Source: Phlebiopsis flavidoalba
Lineage: Eukaryota > Basidiomycota > Agaricomycetes > Polyporales > Phanerochaetaceae
Assembly (NCBI GenBank): GCA_035772785.1
Contig: JAOCPU010000054.1
Coordinates: 62,001 to 126,000 of the forward strand
DNA: 64,000 nucleotides
Direction: 5' to 3'
Shown: positions 51,091-62,267 of the stretch, in pieces
Numbering within the stretch: the stretch's first letter is position 1
Layout of the letters: each line of letters starts with the position of its first letter
Translations under genes and position numbers: made by a program
The notes under the pieces: generated by a model
Database searches by the model: none
What the model saw: the letters and a program-made list of their open reading frames with translations, nothing else
Told to the model about the DNA's origin: nothing

Positions 51091-51459
51091 AGCACAGTGT
51101 GGCAAGCCAGTGGTCAGCAGTAATCTGGACGTCTGGACGTGTCCCACTCCAGTAGCGTAGTTTCTGTCTGTATCAGAGTAGGCGAGCATGACCAACATGA
51201 GTACAAGGTGTTCCAGGATGTCGAACGGGCTCGCGTGCATAGGGATTGTCGCGGAGAAGTTGGGTGGAAGCGTATCGTTCGCCAGCTCGTGCATGATGTT
51301 GGAATATGTCGGGTTCGAAAAATAAGGGTTACGTGCATAGGAGACCACCCAGTTGGTTAACGGTGCGGATGAAAAAACTATGAGTTGGGGTAGAGTTGGG
51401 TTCCATTGCGACACGGCGCATTCTGAACCTTCGGCAAACACCGGCCTTGGGCTTGACAA
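51091..51459 (-). CDS. Open segment of unknown function
   Basis: The minus strand is open for about 120 codons from 51459, with a protein-like, non-low-complexity translation (NPYFSNPTYSNIMHELANDT and FDILEHLVLMLVMLAYSDTD). It lies between the sugar-kinase remnant and a truncated FunK1 gene. No family recognised. It might be a single gene exon or part of the duplicated segment that decayed. Confidence 0.25.
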
Positions 51460-51514
51460 ACCAAAAAGGCAGCTGTGCTAGTTTTGTGACAGCTCAGTAA
51501 AAGTTGCATCCCCC

Positions 51515-52215
51515 TCATTGCAAAAGACATAGTAAATGTACACTAAACCAAGAGGTGGCTGGGTTGAAGTCGATGATGATTGAGTCTAAAAGTACTTTAA
51601 TATTGTCAAATGAAATGTTCAAATCGGCGCCCTCTGCTTCTAGCGCCCGAACCTGCTCCGGACGTAGGTGCACAGGCATTTTCGGGCTTCCCAAATTGGA
51701 GCGCTTTCTGAGGTGCTGCATACGAACGAGTGTGGCGTAGTCGACGATGAAGCGAAATGCGGTTGGACTTAGCAAGTCTTTATACTCCGCCGACCCAGGC
51801 AACGCATTGTTGGGAGTTTTGCGGCTAGCCTTGAAGTTCGCGCTGGCCAAACGATTGCGTCAATGGTGGATTGGCAGTATAATTTGTAGATATGATGCTC
51901 TAGTTGCTTGCGAGCCGCGGGAAAACGCTTGGTGTCAATTCGGCTCCAAATCCGCCGGTAGAACGAACACAGTATGACCCAAATAAAGATTCCAGGTTGT
52001 GGCATGCCTCGGCGTCGGGAACGGGCTCAGCCATTTTCTTCCAGAGCTGCGAGCCTCGCCATTGCCCATTAATTGCTAAGATCCCTAGCTCGCATGTTGG
52101 AAATCATGGTGTTCGTAGTGGGACAAGGTTTACGTACCGTCACTTCCGGCCCTGGACCCTGCGACGAACTTGTCCGGGACGTCTCTATACTAAATCGAGA
52201 GTGGCGATAACATCC
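51515..52215 (-). pseudogene. Truncated FunK1 kinase, copy d (C-lobe only)
   Basis: Begins at about 52190 with FSIETSRTSSSQGPGPEVT, which in copy a follows the activation segment. It continues through the exon GIFIWVILCSFYRRIWSRID (51993-51930) and NALPGSAEYKDLLSPTAFRF (51810-51755) to the stop at 51515. The whole N-lobe, the catalytic loop and the DFE motif are missing, so it cannot be an active kinase. At DNA level it is close to copy a at 1.08-1.35 kb, about 50 kb away and in the opposite orientation. It sits directly 3' of copy b. Confidence 0.8.
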
Positions 52216-52250
52216 GGAGTCAAAAGGTTAGCGCCATGGGACGATCCATG

Positions 52251-54711
52251 TTATAACAAGTATAATACATGAATGTACATTGACCCTACGAGATGTTCGA
52301 ATCTGTGGTAGCAAAAAACCAAGAGCCCTTTAACATTGGAGAACCGGATTTTAACAGCACTAGCGTTCTCAAACCTACGAGCTTGCTCCGGACTAACGTC
52401 CGCATACATCTCCGCATCCTTGTCCCGAATCATGGAGTCCGGCATGTTCTGCAGTCGGATGAAATTAGCGTAGTAGTACATGAATCTAGACACCTTAGGG
52501 AACAGCATGTCTTTAAACTCTACCAACCCAGGGAAAGCGTCAAGGCCTCTGCGAACCACTTTGTCGAGGAAAGCTGAGCGGGCCTGGCAGATACCTTGAA
52601 CCGTGGAATGGCCAAACACTTGAAGGATTTGAGTCTCCAGTATTGCTTACGATCCGCGGCAAAGCGCTTGCGGTCAACTCGGTCCCAAATATGTCGATAA
52701 AAGGCATAGAGTATGACCCAAAATAAGGATTCTAGATCATTGCATATCTCGTCGGGAACGGAGCGCTCCTCTTCAATAGCTAAGAGCCTCGCGATCGACA
52801 TGAATTTGAATAGACCCCTAACTCGCGTGTTAGGTGTCATTATGTTTATGGCGATTTCCAGATTCACGCACCGTCATTTCTGGCCCTGGCCCACCCTGTG
52901 ATTAAACTTGGATGGGACTCCTCCAGACTGAAGCGAATATGCCCTGGACGGTCCTCCGAAGGAATGCGCCCCTCACCGCACGTCCAGCAGCTCATCTTTT
53001 GGCGGGACGAGAACTTTCGCTAACTCAAAGTCGGTGATGAAACCATACTTCCCCGAACTCCCAGGCTCTTCATACAGAAGCAGGTTACCAGGGTTGATGT
53101 CACGGTGTCTAATGTCTTGGGCTTCAAGCGCTTCGAGGCCTAAAGGATGGTTTAATGAGTAACACCAAGTATGCATATCCCCTGTTAGACCTACCAGCCA
53201 CTATATCCTGTAGACCTCGAAAAAGATGCTCAATGCTATCATACTCCCATAGCGGCTTTCCGACAGACGAAAGAACCACTCGATGCAGGACGATATCGGA
53301 AGGCGGGGTCAAGGCGAGCAGAGGCGGGGCGAAGGGAGTTCACGGTGAGACGCTTTGGAAAGGGTGGTCGGATCATTCGGGTCTTGCCAAGTCACGTCTG
53401 CGCCATCGTAGAACTGAGCGATACCACGTCGCCCAAGAAGGCCACGGTCGTTCAGCATCGAGTAGATATCTGACTCGGGTGTGCGATCCGCCCGGCGCCA
53501 GGCCGCTTTTGACGATGAAGTATCGGTTAGTAGCAGCTGACGATCGTCCAGCCCCAGTCGGTAGTTTGCCGGTATATTCGTGTGTTCTCCAAACCGTCGT
53601 TCCTCGACCAAGTAGAGAGGAAGACTGCCAGATTGGCCGGCCCTCGGTCTGCCATGTTGCAGACCATGGTTCTACATACCCAGGTCGATTACTCTGGTGT
53701 AAACGAACTCGGAAAGTAGGGTAGCTGTCCGGCACAGAGTCAGGAGCGAAATCCATGAGGGTGGCCGTATAGTCTCGACCGAGTTGATGTTCCGAGAGCG
53801 TGCATAGCTGTCGTACGGCGCAAACAAAATCGCGGGTGATGCCTTCTGAGTCGTAAACAACCATTTCCTTACTGTGTAGGACCCCACCACGATCAAACAC
53901 GCTGACGGTAAATCGAGGCCCGTAAATCATCATGCAAATGGAGAAGACTTGAAAGGGTCGGTGGGCATATGCAAACGCGCGTGGTCACCAGCCTGAGCAA
54001 CTGTGGGTTTGACACTGTCCAGATTGCCAGCGCTATCCGGGAGTCTGGAATAAGGCCCGTATAAAACGTTTGACTTGACTTCGAGACAAACGAGATGACC
54101 TCACGCCACAGCAGTCCGTTTTGAACCCTCTGCGGGGACCCGGGAAGCAAGACCAGGCAGGGTTGATCTGAATAGGTCAACAAGGCAGGATTGTCATGCT
54201 CGAGTGCGGCAGTTGTCTTTCTGACTAGTATCCACAAAAGACCGCGTGCTGCCGGCGGCCTGCGCGATCGCGTTCAAGATGGCGAGCTGAGGCCCGATCC
54301 CCCCCCCCCCAGTGACTTCAAAACGGTGTGTATAACTTCATCCGACGCACTAAATGAGGATACATGACAGCCTCTTCAGGCTCTTCGTCTGGGTCTATAA
54401 GCTCATCGGTACTTTGGGGCGGATTGAGGTCTTTCCACTGGTCATTGTACCGCAAATTATCAATATTTGTCAAAAACGCCATGGGGACCATTGAGTATGC
54501 CGCGGCATCGATCCACACTCTTCATCAGATTTGCATCGCTGTCCTTGACTCTGAGGTAATGTTGAAATATTGGAGCGTTGGGGTGTTCCTTGGCCGCAAG
54601 TTGCTCCCGGATCATGGAATGCATGTAAGATGTGAATCCGTTCTCTGATTCAGAGTACTCAGTCATGGTATGGGTCCTACTCAGTAGGAGTGTAGGCGAA
54701 CCATGTTCCAT
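52251..54711 (-). CDS. FunK1-family protein kinase, copy b (near full length)
   Basis: Starts MEHGSPTLLLSRTHTMTEYS at 54711. An N-terminal exon with YMHSMIREQLAAKEHPNAPI (54618-54560) and an acidic segment (DEEPEEAV, 54390) follow. A FunK1 N-terminal domain region (54237-53893) comes next. The central part (53880-53310) matches copy a almost codon for codon, including YPTFRVRLHQSNRPGYVEPW and LLGRGTT. The catalytic loop HRDINPGNLLLY (53110-53065) keeps Asp at 53099-53101, followed by ITDFELAKV. The C-lobe exons end NVKGLL and stop at 52251. A few frame changes are needed (near 53500, 53310 and 54300, where a C-run occurs). All residues expected for catalysis in FunK1 proteins are present, so this is the best candidate for an active kinase in the group. 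Confidence 0.85.
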
Positions 54712-54934
54712 AGTAGAGAATGGAGGGTGTAGTAGAGAGTGGTCAGTGCCGAATTGTATGATAGAGAAACTAGGGTGAATTCACACCTTTTACTTGTCTT
54801 CTATATTTTGGGCAGTATGAGAACAGTAGAGAAGGGCGAATAGGACGTCTGGCCACACGAGATCGCTCCACGTGACAATACTCCGGATCAAAAAGGAATT
54901 GATTAGAACTCGAGTCTCGGAGTGTTTATGCGAA

Positions 54935-55030
54935 GCCAAAGGAATGGGGTACGAACCCAGGACCCAAGTACATACGATTACGGGAGTAGTGTCATTTGCT
55001 GAGCTGCAGTACCATAGCAACTAAGCTAGT
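54935..55030 (-). ncRNA. tRNA-like sequence (possible tRNA-derived SINE or decayed tRNA)
   Basis: On the minus strand, TAGCTTAGTTGCTATGG (about 55025-55009) resembles a polymerase III A box and GGGTTCGTACCCC (about 54957-54945) is a good B box/T-arm with a GGGT..ACCC stem. About 65-75 bases separate them, longer than in an intron-less tRNA. An anticodon-arm-like stem can be drawn between them, but the acceptor stem does not close well. It lies between FunK1 copies b and c. A tRNA-derived short interspersed element fits best; a true intron-containing tRNA is less likely. Confidence 0.4.
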
Positions 55031-55127
55031 TCACACTTGAGCGGGATTGAGAATGTTCAAGATCACAAGGTTAGCGTCAAGGAACCCTCCTCATTGCAAC
55101 AAGCATAATAAATGTACAGTAATCCTA

Positions 55128-57199
55128 CTATATGTTCAAATTCGCGAGAACAAAGTTCAAAAGCCCTTTAACATTGGTAAACCGGATTTGAGAAACAGTC
55201 TCGTCCAGCTGCCGATCCTGCTCCGGAGTATATTCCGCATACTTCTCCGCCTCCTTGTGCCGGTACGTAGTCGGTTCGATGTTCTGGATTCGGACGGTCT
55301 GAGCGTAAGTGTACAAAAAGGGGAATATGGCAGGGCTCAGCTCGTCCTTATACTTCGTCAACACAGGGAAAGCAGTTTCTGTCAGGAGTTTCTCCGCGAG
55401 ACCCGGCTGAGGAACTCCTGGCGAGCGGCACGAATATCTTCAACCTTGGATTTGCCATACACTTCCTCAATATGGGACTTTATTTCCTTTCGATCCCGCT
55501 TGGAGTCGATTCGGGTCCAAATTCGTTGATAAAAACGCGTAGAGTATGACCAAAAACAAGGACTCTAGATCGTGGCACACCTCGTCTTGAAAAGTACGTT
55601 TTCGAACAATGGCCACGAGCTTCGCGATCGCCATGAATTGAATAGATCCCTAGCCCGTATGTTAGTAAATCGTTACCTTCATGATGAGATCACGCACCGT
55701 CATTTCTGGCCCTGGACCCCGTGACGAACTCGAATGGGATCTCTCCATACTGAAGCGGCGCGAGTGCTCTGGACGGTCTTCTGTATGTGCGGCCCGCGCC
55801 TTCAAACTCTCGTCTTCTGGCCGGACGCAAAAATCTGCAAACTCGAAATCGGTGATGAAACCATACCTTCCCGCGACTTCGGGTCTTTCGCACAGAAGCA
55901 GGGCACCAGGGTTTATGTTTCGGTGCATAAGACCGAGGGCTTCGAGGGCTCCAAGTCCTAGGAAGTCTAGTAAGTATAATATAGCCCATCTTTGGTTTTT
56001 TCAGCAGAATTTACCTGCCACGATGTCAAGCAGACCTCGAACAAGATGCTCGATATCGTTGTACTCCCAGAGCGGCCTTCCAAGTGATGAGAGCACTACG
56101 CGATGCAGGGACCATATCTGATGCGGGGTCGAGGTGAGCCACTGGCGGGCGGAGAGTATTCACGCTGAGAGGCTTTACAGATCCGACAGCACCGTCAGAA
56201 TCTCGACACATTACATCGCCACCAAAGTAGAATTCTGTAATGCCGCGGCGGCCAAGGATACCTCGATCTTTCAGAAAGCGTAAATGTTGCGGTCCAGTTT
56301 TTCGGTCTGCTTGTCTCCATGTGCTCTTGACGACAAAGCACCGGTTCGTCTTTGATATTTCTCTCTTGTCCGTCAACGCATTCGTGCAGCACCCTCCATA
56401 CCTCCACGCCACCACCCGTTAGCGGAAAGCGGCTGCCAAAGCGGCGGCCCCTCTGTCTTCCAGGTCGCTGCATCCGTGATATCGTGGATCCGAGTCGCAG
56501 TGAGGTAGACTGGTTTGAAAGCTGGATTCGAGACCCGACGCAGGAGGACCGGGTGTAAAGTCAACTGTGGCGACCCGTGGGATCCCGCCCAAGCTGGCAC
56601 TCTGGGAGCGTCGCTAGCTGCAGCACGGCAGAAAACAAACTCGCGGGTGACACCGTCGGCGTCGTACGCACGCATCTCCTGGCTGTGCATGATTCCTGCG
56701 CAGTCGTAGACACTGAACTTGAAGCACGGACCGGGGCCCATAAGCATATGGATGGAGAAGAGCTGAAACGGGCGGAGTGCCAGGTGAAGCCGCGCGTGCT
56801 CCCTCATCAAGAACGCCGCAGGTATGTGAGTGTCGTCCAGAGGAGTCCATGCTTCTTCACGATAAACATCAATGTCTATGAATGTAATACACGTTGCTCC
56901 AAGCTATAGTTTCTCCCTCCGCGTATGAGGCACTGGGGAGCATAATTATGTCGGGTTGGTCTTGGGTGCCCACCGGAAAGTCCTTGCACTCGATGACAGC
57001 CATGCCTCGGAGGGTTCCCACAACCACAGGGCGAGCGCGCCCGCGCGCCGGAAGCATGGGCGAAACCGCGTTCAGCATTGTACACTGTCATGCGTTTTAG
57101 CGAGATTGCCAGCAGCGGATAGTTTGTGGCAGGACGCACCAAATGTGGAAGGGGAGCCAACTTGCGCACTTCGTCCTCTTCACATAACACTACCATCAT
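55128..57199 (-). CDS. FunK1-family kinase, copy c, with altered catalytic loop (predicted pseudokinase)
   Basis: The N-terminal part (57199-56820) reads MTVYNAERGFAHASGARARP, then GTLRGMAVIECKDFPVGTQD. A middle part follows (56810-56400) with HMLMGPGPCFKFSVYDCAG. The C-lobe (56120-55128) ends with YTPEQDRQLDETVSQIRFTN and stop at 55128. The catalytic loop is MHRNINPGALLLCERPEVAG: the HRD Asp is Asn (AAC at 55917-55919) and the loop Asn is Ala. The DFE-type motif ITDFEFADF (near 55860) is kept. These are substitutions, not indels, so they are unlikely to be read errors. Copy c is more diverged from a and b than those are from each other. The exact start is uncertain. Confidence 0.8.
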
Positions 57200-57244
57200 T
57201 CACGGACCAGTCAATCCATCGCAGTTTTTCGACGCTGTCTTGAA

Positions 57245-59380
57245 ACTTTTTCAAGTGCATTCACAAACGCGATGACACTCATCTATTGCGCTGGACAAGC
57301 GCTGCGTCGTCGTTGATTCCCAGATAATGGGTTGCAAAATGGGGACATCATGTTGTTGGGTTCGGGAACTTCAAAGGGATCGCTCGCAGTTCGAATTGCG
57401 TTTAAAAAGGCGTAGTGTTCTCCGCTATATCGTGCCCATACGTGTCGTCGGATCCATGGCTATGAATGAGGACTGAGGGTGGCCGCCACAGTGACGTGAC
57501 GCCAAGGAAAGAGACGGTGTGGGACTCTACAGTGCGGGAAACCGCCGAAGGTGTGGTTGGCCACAGGGATTATACTCGTAAGCATCTTTGTTCACTTCTG
57601 AGTACTAGTAAACCTGTGCATTTTTTACTATGTTTACCAGAACAAATCAAATGACCGCGATCACTCTGCGGCCCACTGACAAAGTTAAACATAGTCGTAG
57701 TAGGCAATACAAACTATAAAACTTGGCCCTAATAATATCAATGTAGGTTGTAGCAATTTGCGCTTAGTAAATGGTAGTATAACTTGAGGGGGACTCCAAC
57801 ATCAGTAACTCTACCAGTCAATATTTAATGAACTCAGGCTCGTCTCCTCGACTCACCATCTCAACAAAACACCTTCACCCCGCCCGGCGAATGTCTTCCT
57901 CGTTCGTTTCTCTCAATTTGCGCCCCGTCCATATCTCTTTCACTGGCAATGTCCTCGTGTGTGGCACAAGACCCCGCGTCGATTGCGCACGTAATAGAAA
58001 CACCACGTGCCTCATTCATTTAGCTGATGCTTCCAGCTACGTACTACCGCGGCTTCGATGACTTGCATTCCGAACGACTGCGGAAGGTTCGTCCCGCCAC
58101 CGCAGACCGGATACAACTCTCCATTCCTAAAACTCGTTGACCGACCAGTCAGCGACTTATAAAACGCTGCATAAGCATGACCCATACTCCAAACCCCACA
58201 CAGGGACAGGCTAACACCACACCTTTACCCAACGCCCTACCGGCTCTTCACCATGCTTCCAGTCCGCCAATCCCCAGCTCCATCCGACCTCCCTTGCCTG
58301 CCTCTCCGCACCCAATAAGCACAACGTCCCTTCCATCTCTGACACCACACTCGGCTGTGGTCCCTCCTCCGCACCCGCCCTCCCGCTTCATTGCCCCTCC
58401 GTCGCCCCCCCGTCGCTTTCCGCCCTCCTTCCTCTTCCGCCGCCGCTGCCAGTCCGTCCTCCTCCAAGGCCAAGCATCCGCGTCTTCCTCTCCCGCGGCC
58501 CGAACCGCGCGCGCCGCTGGCCGTGGCGAGCGCGGCGTCCTGTTGCTACGGTCCGCGCGCCCGCAGGCCCCCCAGTGTTCGTCAGCCCGCGCTGCGCAAC
58601 CCACGAAGGCCGCGGACGTTCGCCTCCCAGCGCACAGCGTCGAGCACACCCACAACCGCGAGGAAGCGTCTCCGTCGAAGCGCAGCCCTCCTCCTCCTCC
58701 TCCGCGGTCGCTCCGGTGCCCCTCGTCGGTCGGACACCCGCCCTTCTTCTTCGCCCCCCCGATTCGCCTGTCAGCCGCCGTAATCCGTGTTGCGCTTACT
58801 TCGACCTCCTGCGCGCCGTCCTCCACGCATCAGGCTGAGATCGCGTTGGATCGTCGTCGGCAACCAGGGAGCGCGGGCGCGGCGGGAGGCGCAGCGGCAC
58901 CTTCGGACGCGGCGGAAGTGCGGCGCGCGCCGTGCCGCGCATGACACGCCCAAGGGTGCCTTAGCGCGCCGCGCGCCGTCGATGTAACGCGTGGATGCAC
59001 ACTTGGTGTGTGCGGTCTGTGCGACGCGGCCTTGAGCGGTGAGTCCGTCGAGCAGGGAGCGTGCTGTGGAGTGCCCGAAGTGGCACCTGCTGCGGCGTAT
59101 GTGGCAGCGGGGCCGCTGAGGGTGTGTGCGGCGGGACGGGGAAGCGACGGGCAGGGGGGCGGGGTGGGTAGTCAGTGTGTAGGATCACGGGATGAGGCGG
59201 CGGAGGGCGGGGAGGGGTGCGCGGGGTCTTGTGGCGGGTCATGTGCGGGAATGTTTGGTTTGGTTTTTGGGAAGGCGTTTGCGGCGAGTGGGAGCCGTGG
59301 GGCGAGAGGCTGCTGAGGTAGTTTGACCCAGTGGTATATATGAGGGAGTCTTGTACGCCTTTAGGTGTCCTTTTGGAGCC
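57245..59380. other. Interval with low-complexity open frames
   Basis: 57.25-58.17 kb shows no gene. From 58177 to 58944 the plus strand is open for 255 codons, starting MTHTPNPTQGQANTTPLPNA after a TTATAAAAC box at about 58160. The product is Pro/Ser/Ala/Arg-rich with no domain, while the reverse strand is also open. It might be the disordered N-terminus of a regulatory protein, but GC-rich low-complexity DNA gives such frames by chance. 59.0-59.38 kb has similar Gly/Ala/Val-rich translation and nothing recognised. Confidence 0.3.
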
Positions 59381-59384
59381 TGAT

Positions 59385-60592
59385 CTAATAACGCGAAGCG
59401 CGAGAGGCTGCATATATCCAGCATGAAAGCTCAAGCAAGGCACCAGCGTACCCTAGGTACGAGCTACTCTGCTCAGAATAACGAAAACGCCACGATACTT
59501 GACTCCCAATAAGCTCCCAACGTACTCCCTCGCCCAAATCGCCACCAACCGCGGCTTCCACCTCCTCGTTCTCCCTCCCTCTTCTTGTAGTCCCCCTCCG
59601 CACCCGCCACCGACCCGCCGCAACACACTCCTCATACCACCTCCTCCCCAAACACGCGCTCCACCATGCACCGCGCACGCTGTGCGGGCTGCGCCGAGCT
59701 CCACACCACTCACGTGACCGAGCCACGCACGCGTCGCGGGCGCAAAGAGGTACGCAGCGGACACGCGGGGAGGTACGGCCGCGGGTGCGCCGTGCGCAGC
59801 CGCCCGCCCGGCGCGCCCGCGTCGGCTGCAGCAGCGGCGGCGGAGCCAGGGCATGATGCGGATGCAGAGCCCGAGACGGAGCCAGAGGTGGCAGTAGAGG
59901 TAGGGGGCGGCGGGGCGCGCGCGCGCCTTGCCGCGCAGCGTCGGCCGGTGCGGAACACGAGCGTGAACCCGTTCAGGTCGAGGATGAGCAGCTTGCGAGC
60001 GCGCTTTGCGCGTCGGCAAAAATCGGGCGCCGCGAGGCGACTGTCGGGTGCGCGTGTGCGGTCGCGAGGTACGCGGGCGAGGGCGGGCGCGGCGCGGTGC
60101 AGGCGGGTAGGTGCGGCTGGTGGTAGGTGCGCGGCGTGCGGGTGCCGGCGGGGGAGGGTCCATCTTTCTGTGGTGGTGGTGGTTGGTGGTAAGAGGACGA
60201 GGGGTCGTAGTCTGCCTCGGTGTAGCCACGCGACGATTCGGAGGCGTGATAGGCTGCGGCATGCGCCCTGTAAGGGTCGTCCCTGTAGTAGGGTTCTTGA
60301 TAGTCTTTGCTATACGCCGCAGAGGGGTAGTACCCGCCGCCTGCGGATCCATAGCGATAATCCGGCGCGCCATACCCGTCGTGGCGTCCATCGCCATCGC
60401 CGTAGTACGCGTCGCCTGCATAGTAGCCCCCAGACCCGCGCCATTCGTCCACGGCATAGTAAGAACCATCACCGTAGTTCCGGTAGCCGTCCTGCCACGG
60501 CCCAGGACCGCGTCCTCCGCCGTCACTGTAGTCGTAATCGTGCGCGTGGCGCGGGGCGCGCGCTGGTGTTGCCCGTAGCGGCGGGAGGCCAT
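59385..60592 (-). CDS. FCP1/NLI-interacting-factor-type phosphatase with Tyr/Gly-rich N-terminus
   Basis: ATG at 60592 (MASRRYGQHQRAPR). One frame change later there is a striking Tyr/Gly/Asp-rich region of about 120 residues (60545-60185, e.g. YYAGDAYYGDGDGRHDGY), then a Pro-rich linker. The FCP1-homology start RKLLILDLNGFTLVFRT (about 59998-59945) carries the DxNGT-like phosphatase signature. Further motifs are YLFAPATRAWL, VVWSSAQPAQRARCMVERVF (59720-59665) and a KPRLVAIWARE segment (59545-59515). The C-terminal LLDDSP motif was not found, so the 3' end is unclear and 59385 is only the limit of the visible coding sequence. Family members are HAD-type Ser phosphatases. The basic-Tyr-rich N-terminus suggests RNA or condensate association by inference only. 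Similar proteins are common but poorly studied in Agaricomycetes. Confidence 0.7.
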
Positions 60593-60739
60593 GCGGGCAG
60601 GAAAAAGGTGCAGGCTCGGACGCTGCGAGGGCGGTGAATTTTGGGCGAGCGCAAGGCACCGGTGTGTGGGTGTGCGGAGGCAAGATTGGAGATGTGGTGA
60701 AATGGGTCGCCCGGATCCCTATGGCAATTTGTAGATAAC

Positions 60740-61441
60740 GACACGGATCGTGCGCGATAAGATGCGAGATCGGCTCGAGTTTCTCACAGGTCTCTCACCA
60801 ATCTCTCACTGCGCCTCCTTCCAAAGTTTGAATTCGAGTAGCTATGAGCTAGTACCCTGGTAGCTTCACACAGCTAGCGAGCATGTAGCAATTAATATCG
60901 CGGACCTCAATCGATGACAGAAGGTACAGCCTGCAGGCCGGAGGCATGAGCTGGTATCGATGATTCGCAATAGCTTATCAATGGTGAAAGAACCCACAAA
61001 GAAGTGCACAAAGAACCTCACCACCGATACCACAAATCCAAAGACTCTCCTCTCCTCAAAGGCTCGAGAAAATCCTAGCTCGCCACACACTCCAGCAGAC
61101 GAGAAGGGGGAAAATACAGTTCCAAGAAAATTTGTAAATTGAGATGCGAAAGCAATGCGAGCAACAAGAACCGAATCTAAAAGCACATCCCGAGTAAGTA
61201 CGACGGGAGGGGAGGGGGGTGATGGGGAAGTGTACAATGCATGCATGCCGACCTCTCACTCTAAAAACTTGGCCCAGACCCGAATGCTTCTATGCTCTAT
61301 GCCACCGCAGCTCTATGCGAAGTACCGTCGAGAACGAGTTCGTTTAGTGGGCTGGAGCAGTGCGTGTGCGCAGAACGATGAGAGTTCGGGGTTTTGGGGA
61401 GAGGAGGACCGAGAAAGGGAGGCAGCAGATCAGAATGGGAG
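60740..61441. other. Intergenic region
   Basis: Between the FCP1-like gene start and the peroxiredoxin 3' end. A minus-strand open frame (61246-60866) with aromatic-rich translation has no family match. Nothing else is supported. Confidence 0.4.
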
Positions 61442-62267
61442 CTAGTCGACGCGCCGCGCGCTTGCGCGAGTCCGTACCCCCCGTTGGGGTTCACAGCGGA
61501 GAAGTACTCGAGCGAGCCCTTGGGGTCCGCCTTCGAGATCGTCTTGCCGCCCTCCTTCCAGTTCGCGGGCACCACTTCGCCGTGCTTCTCCTCACACGTC
61601 CATCAGCATATCACGTCTGCACTCAGAGAGAGGGCGCGGGGAGACACGCACGACGAACTGGAACGTGAAGTTGATGAGGCGGATCGTCTCGTCGACGGAG
61701 CACGGCCGGACGGGAAGGTCGTTGTTGACCGTGGATCTGGCGGAGGACGCCGGCGGGGTCGATGCATGAACAGCCCGCGGAGCGCGACGCCGTCCTCCTC
61801 GATGAGCACGCCGTAGTCGCGCGAGATCGCCATGTTGCGGTCCGCTTTTATGAGCGGGGAGAGCTTGAGGTCGGGGCCCTGAGCCCCGCCGTTGTTGCGC
61901 GTCTGCGTCGCCCCACGCAAAGTGCGGAGTACGCGCTGTCCGTCGACACGCCTGCGCCGCGTCAGCTACGCAGTATTGAAAGAGATAAAGGACGCACCGA
62001 GCACGGCGGTGTGAGCTCCTTGAACGCGTCGGAGCGAGTCGATTGAACGCGCAGGATCTCGGTTGGGGCAGACAAAGGTGAAGTCCATGGGGTAGAAGAA
62101 CACGCACAACCCTGCAACGCGGTGAGCACCCCAACCTGCTATCTCAGGCGCAGCCACTCGCCATTGTCCGAGGATTAGGGACGACAGGTCAATATCCTGG
62201 AAGAGAGACCGTCGACGACGGCCTGCGCCTTGAAGTCGGGGCGGGCTTATGGACCTGGGCGGACCAT
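61442..62267 (-). CDS. Typical 2-Cys peroxiredoxin (thioredoxin peroxidase)
   Basis: ATG at 62267. After one frame change the protein reads [20 protein letters not shown], then an intron (near 62165-62110) and [12 protein letters not shown] with the peroxidatic Cys (62095-62060). The expected TEILAFND is present but broken by three extra bases. Later motifs are [20 protein letters not shown] (61841-61782), the [14 protein letters not shown] segment (61725-61680), [20 protein letters not shown] (61590-61533) and [13 protein letters not shown]. The tail is read to a stop at 61442 after correcting one C-run. The enzyme reduces H2O2 and organic peroxides in the cytosol using thioredoxin. In typical members the resolving Cys lies in GEVCPA; here the codon reads Val. 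Frame breaks inside such conserved motifs look like sequence error. Confidence 0.88.

Noticed and set aside
59453..60592. 379-codon minus-strand frame rich in Thr/Arg as a protein of its own
   Set aside because: It is the out-of-frame reading of the FCP1-like gene except for its start and end; phosphatase motifs lie in other frames.
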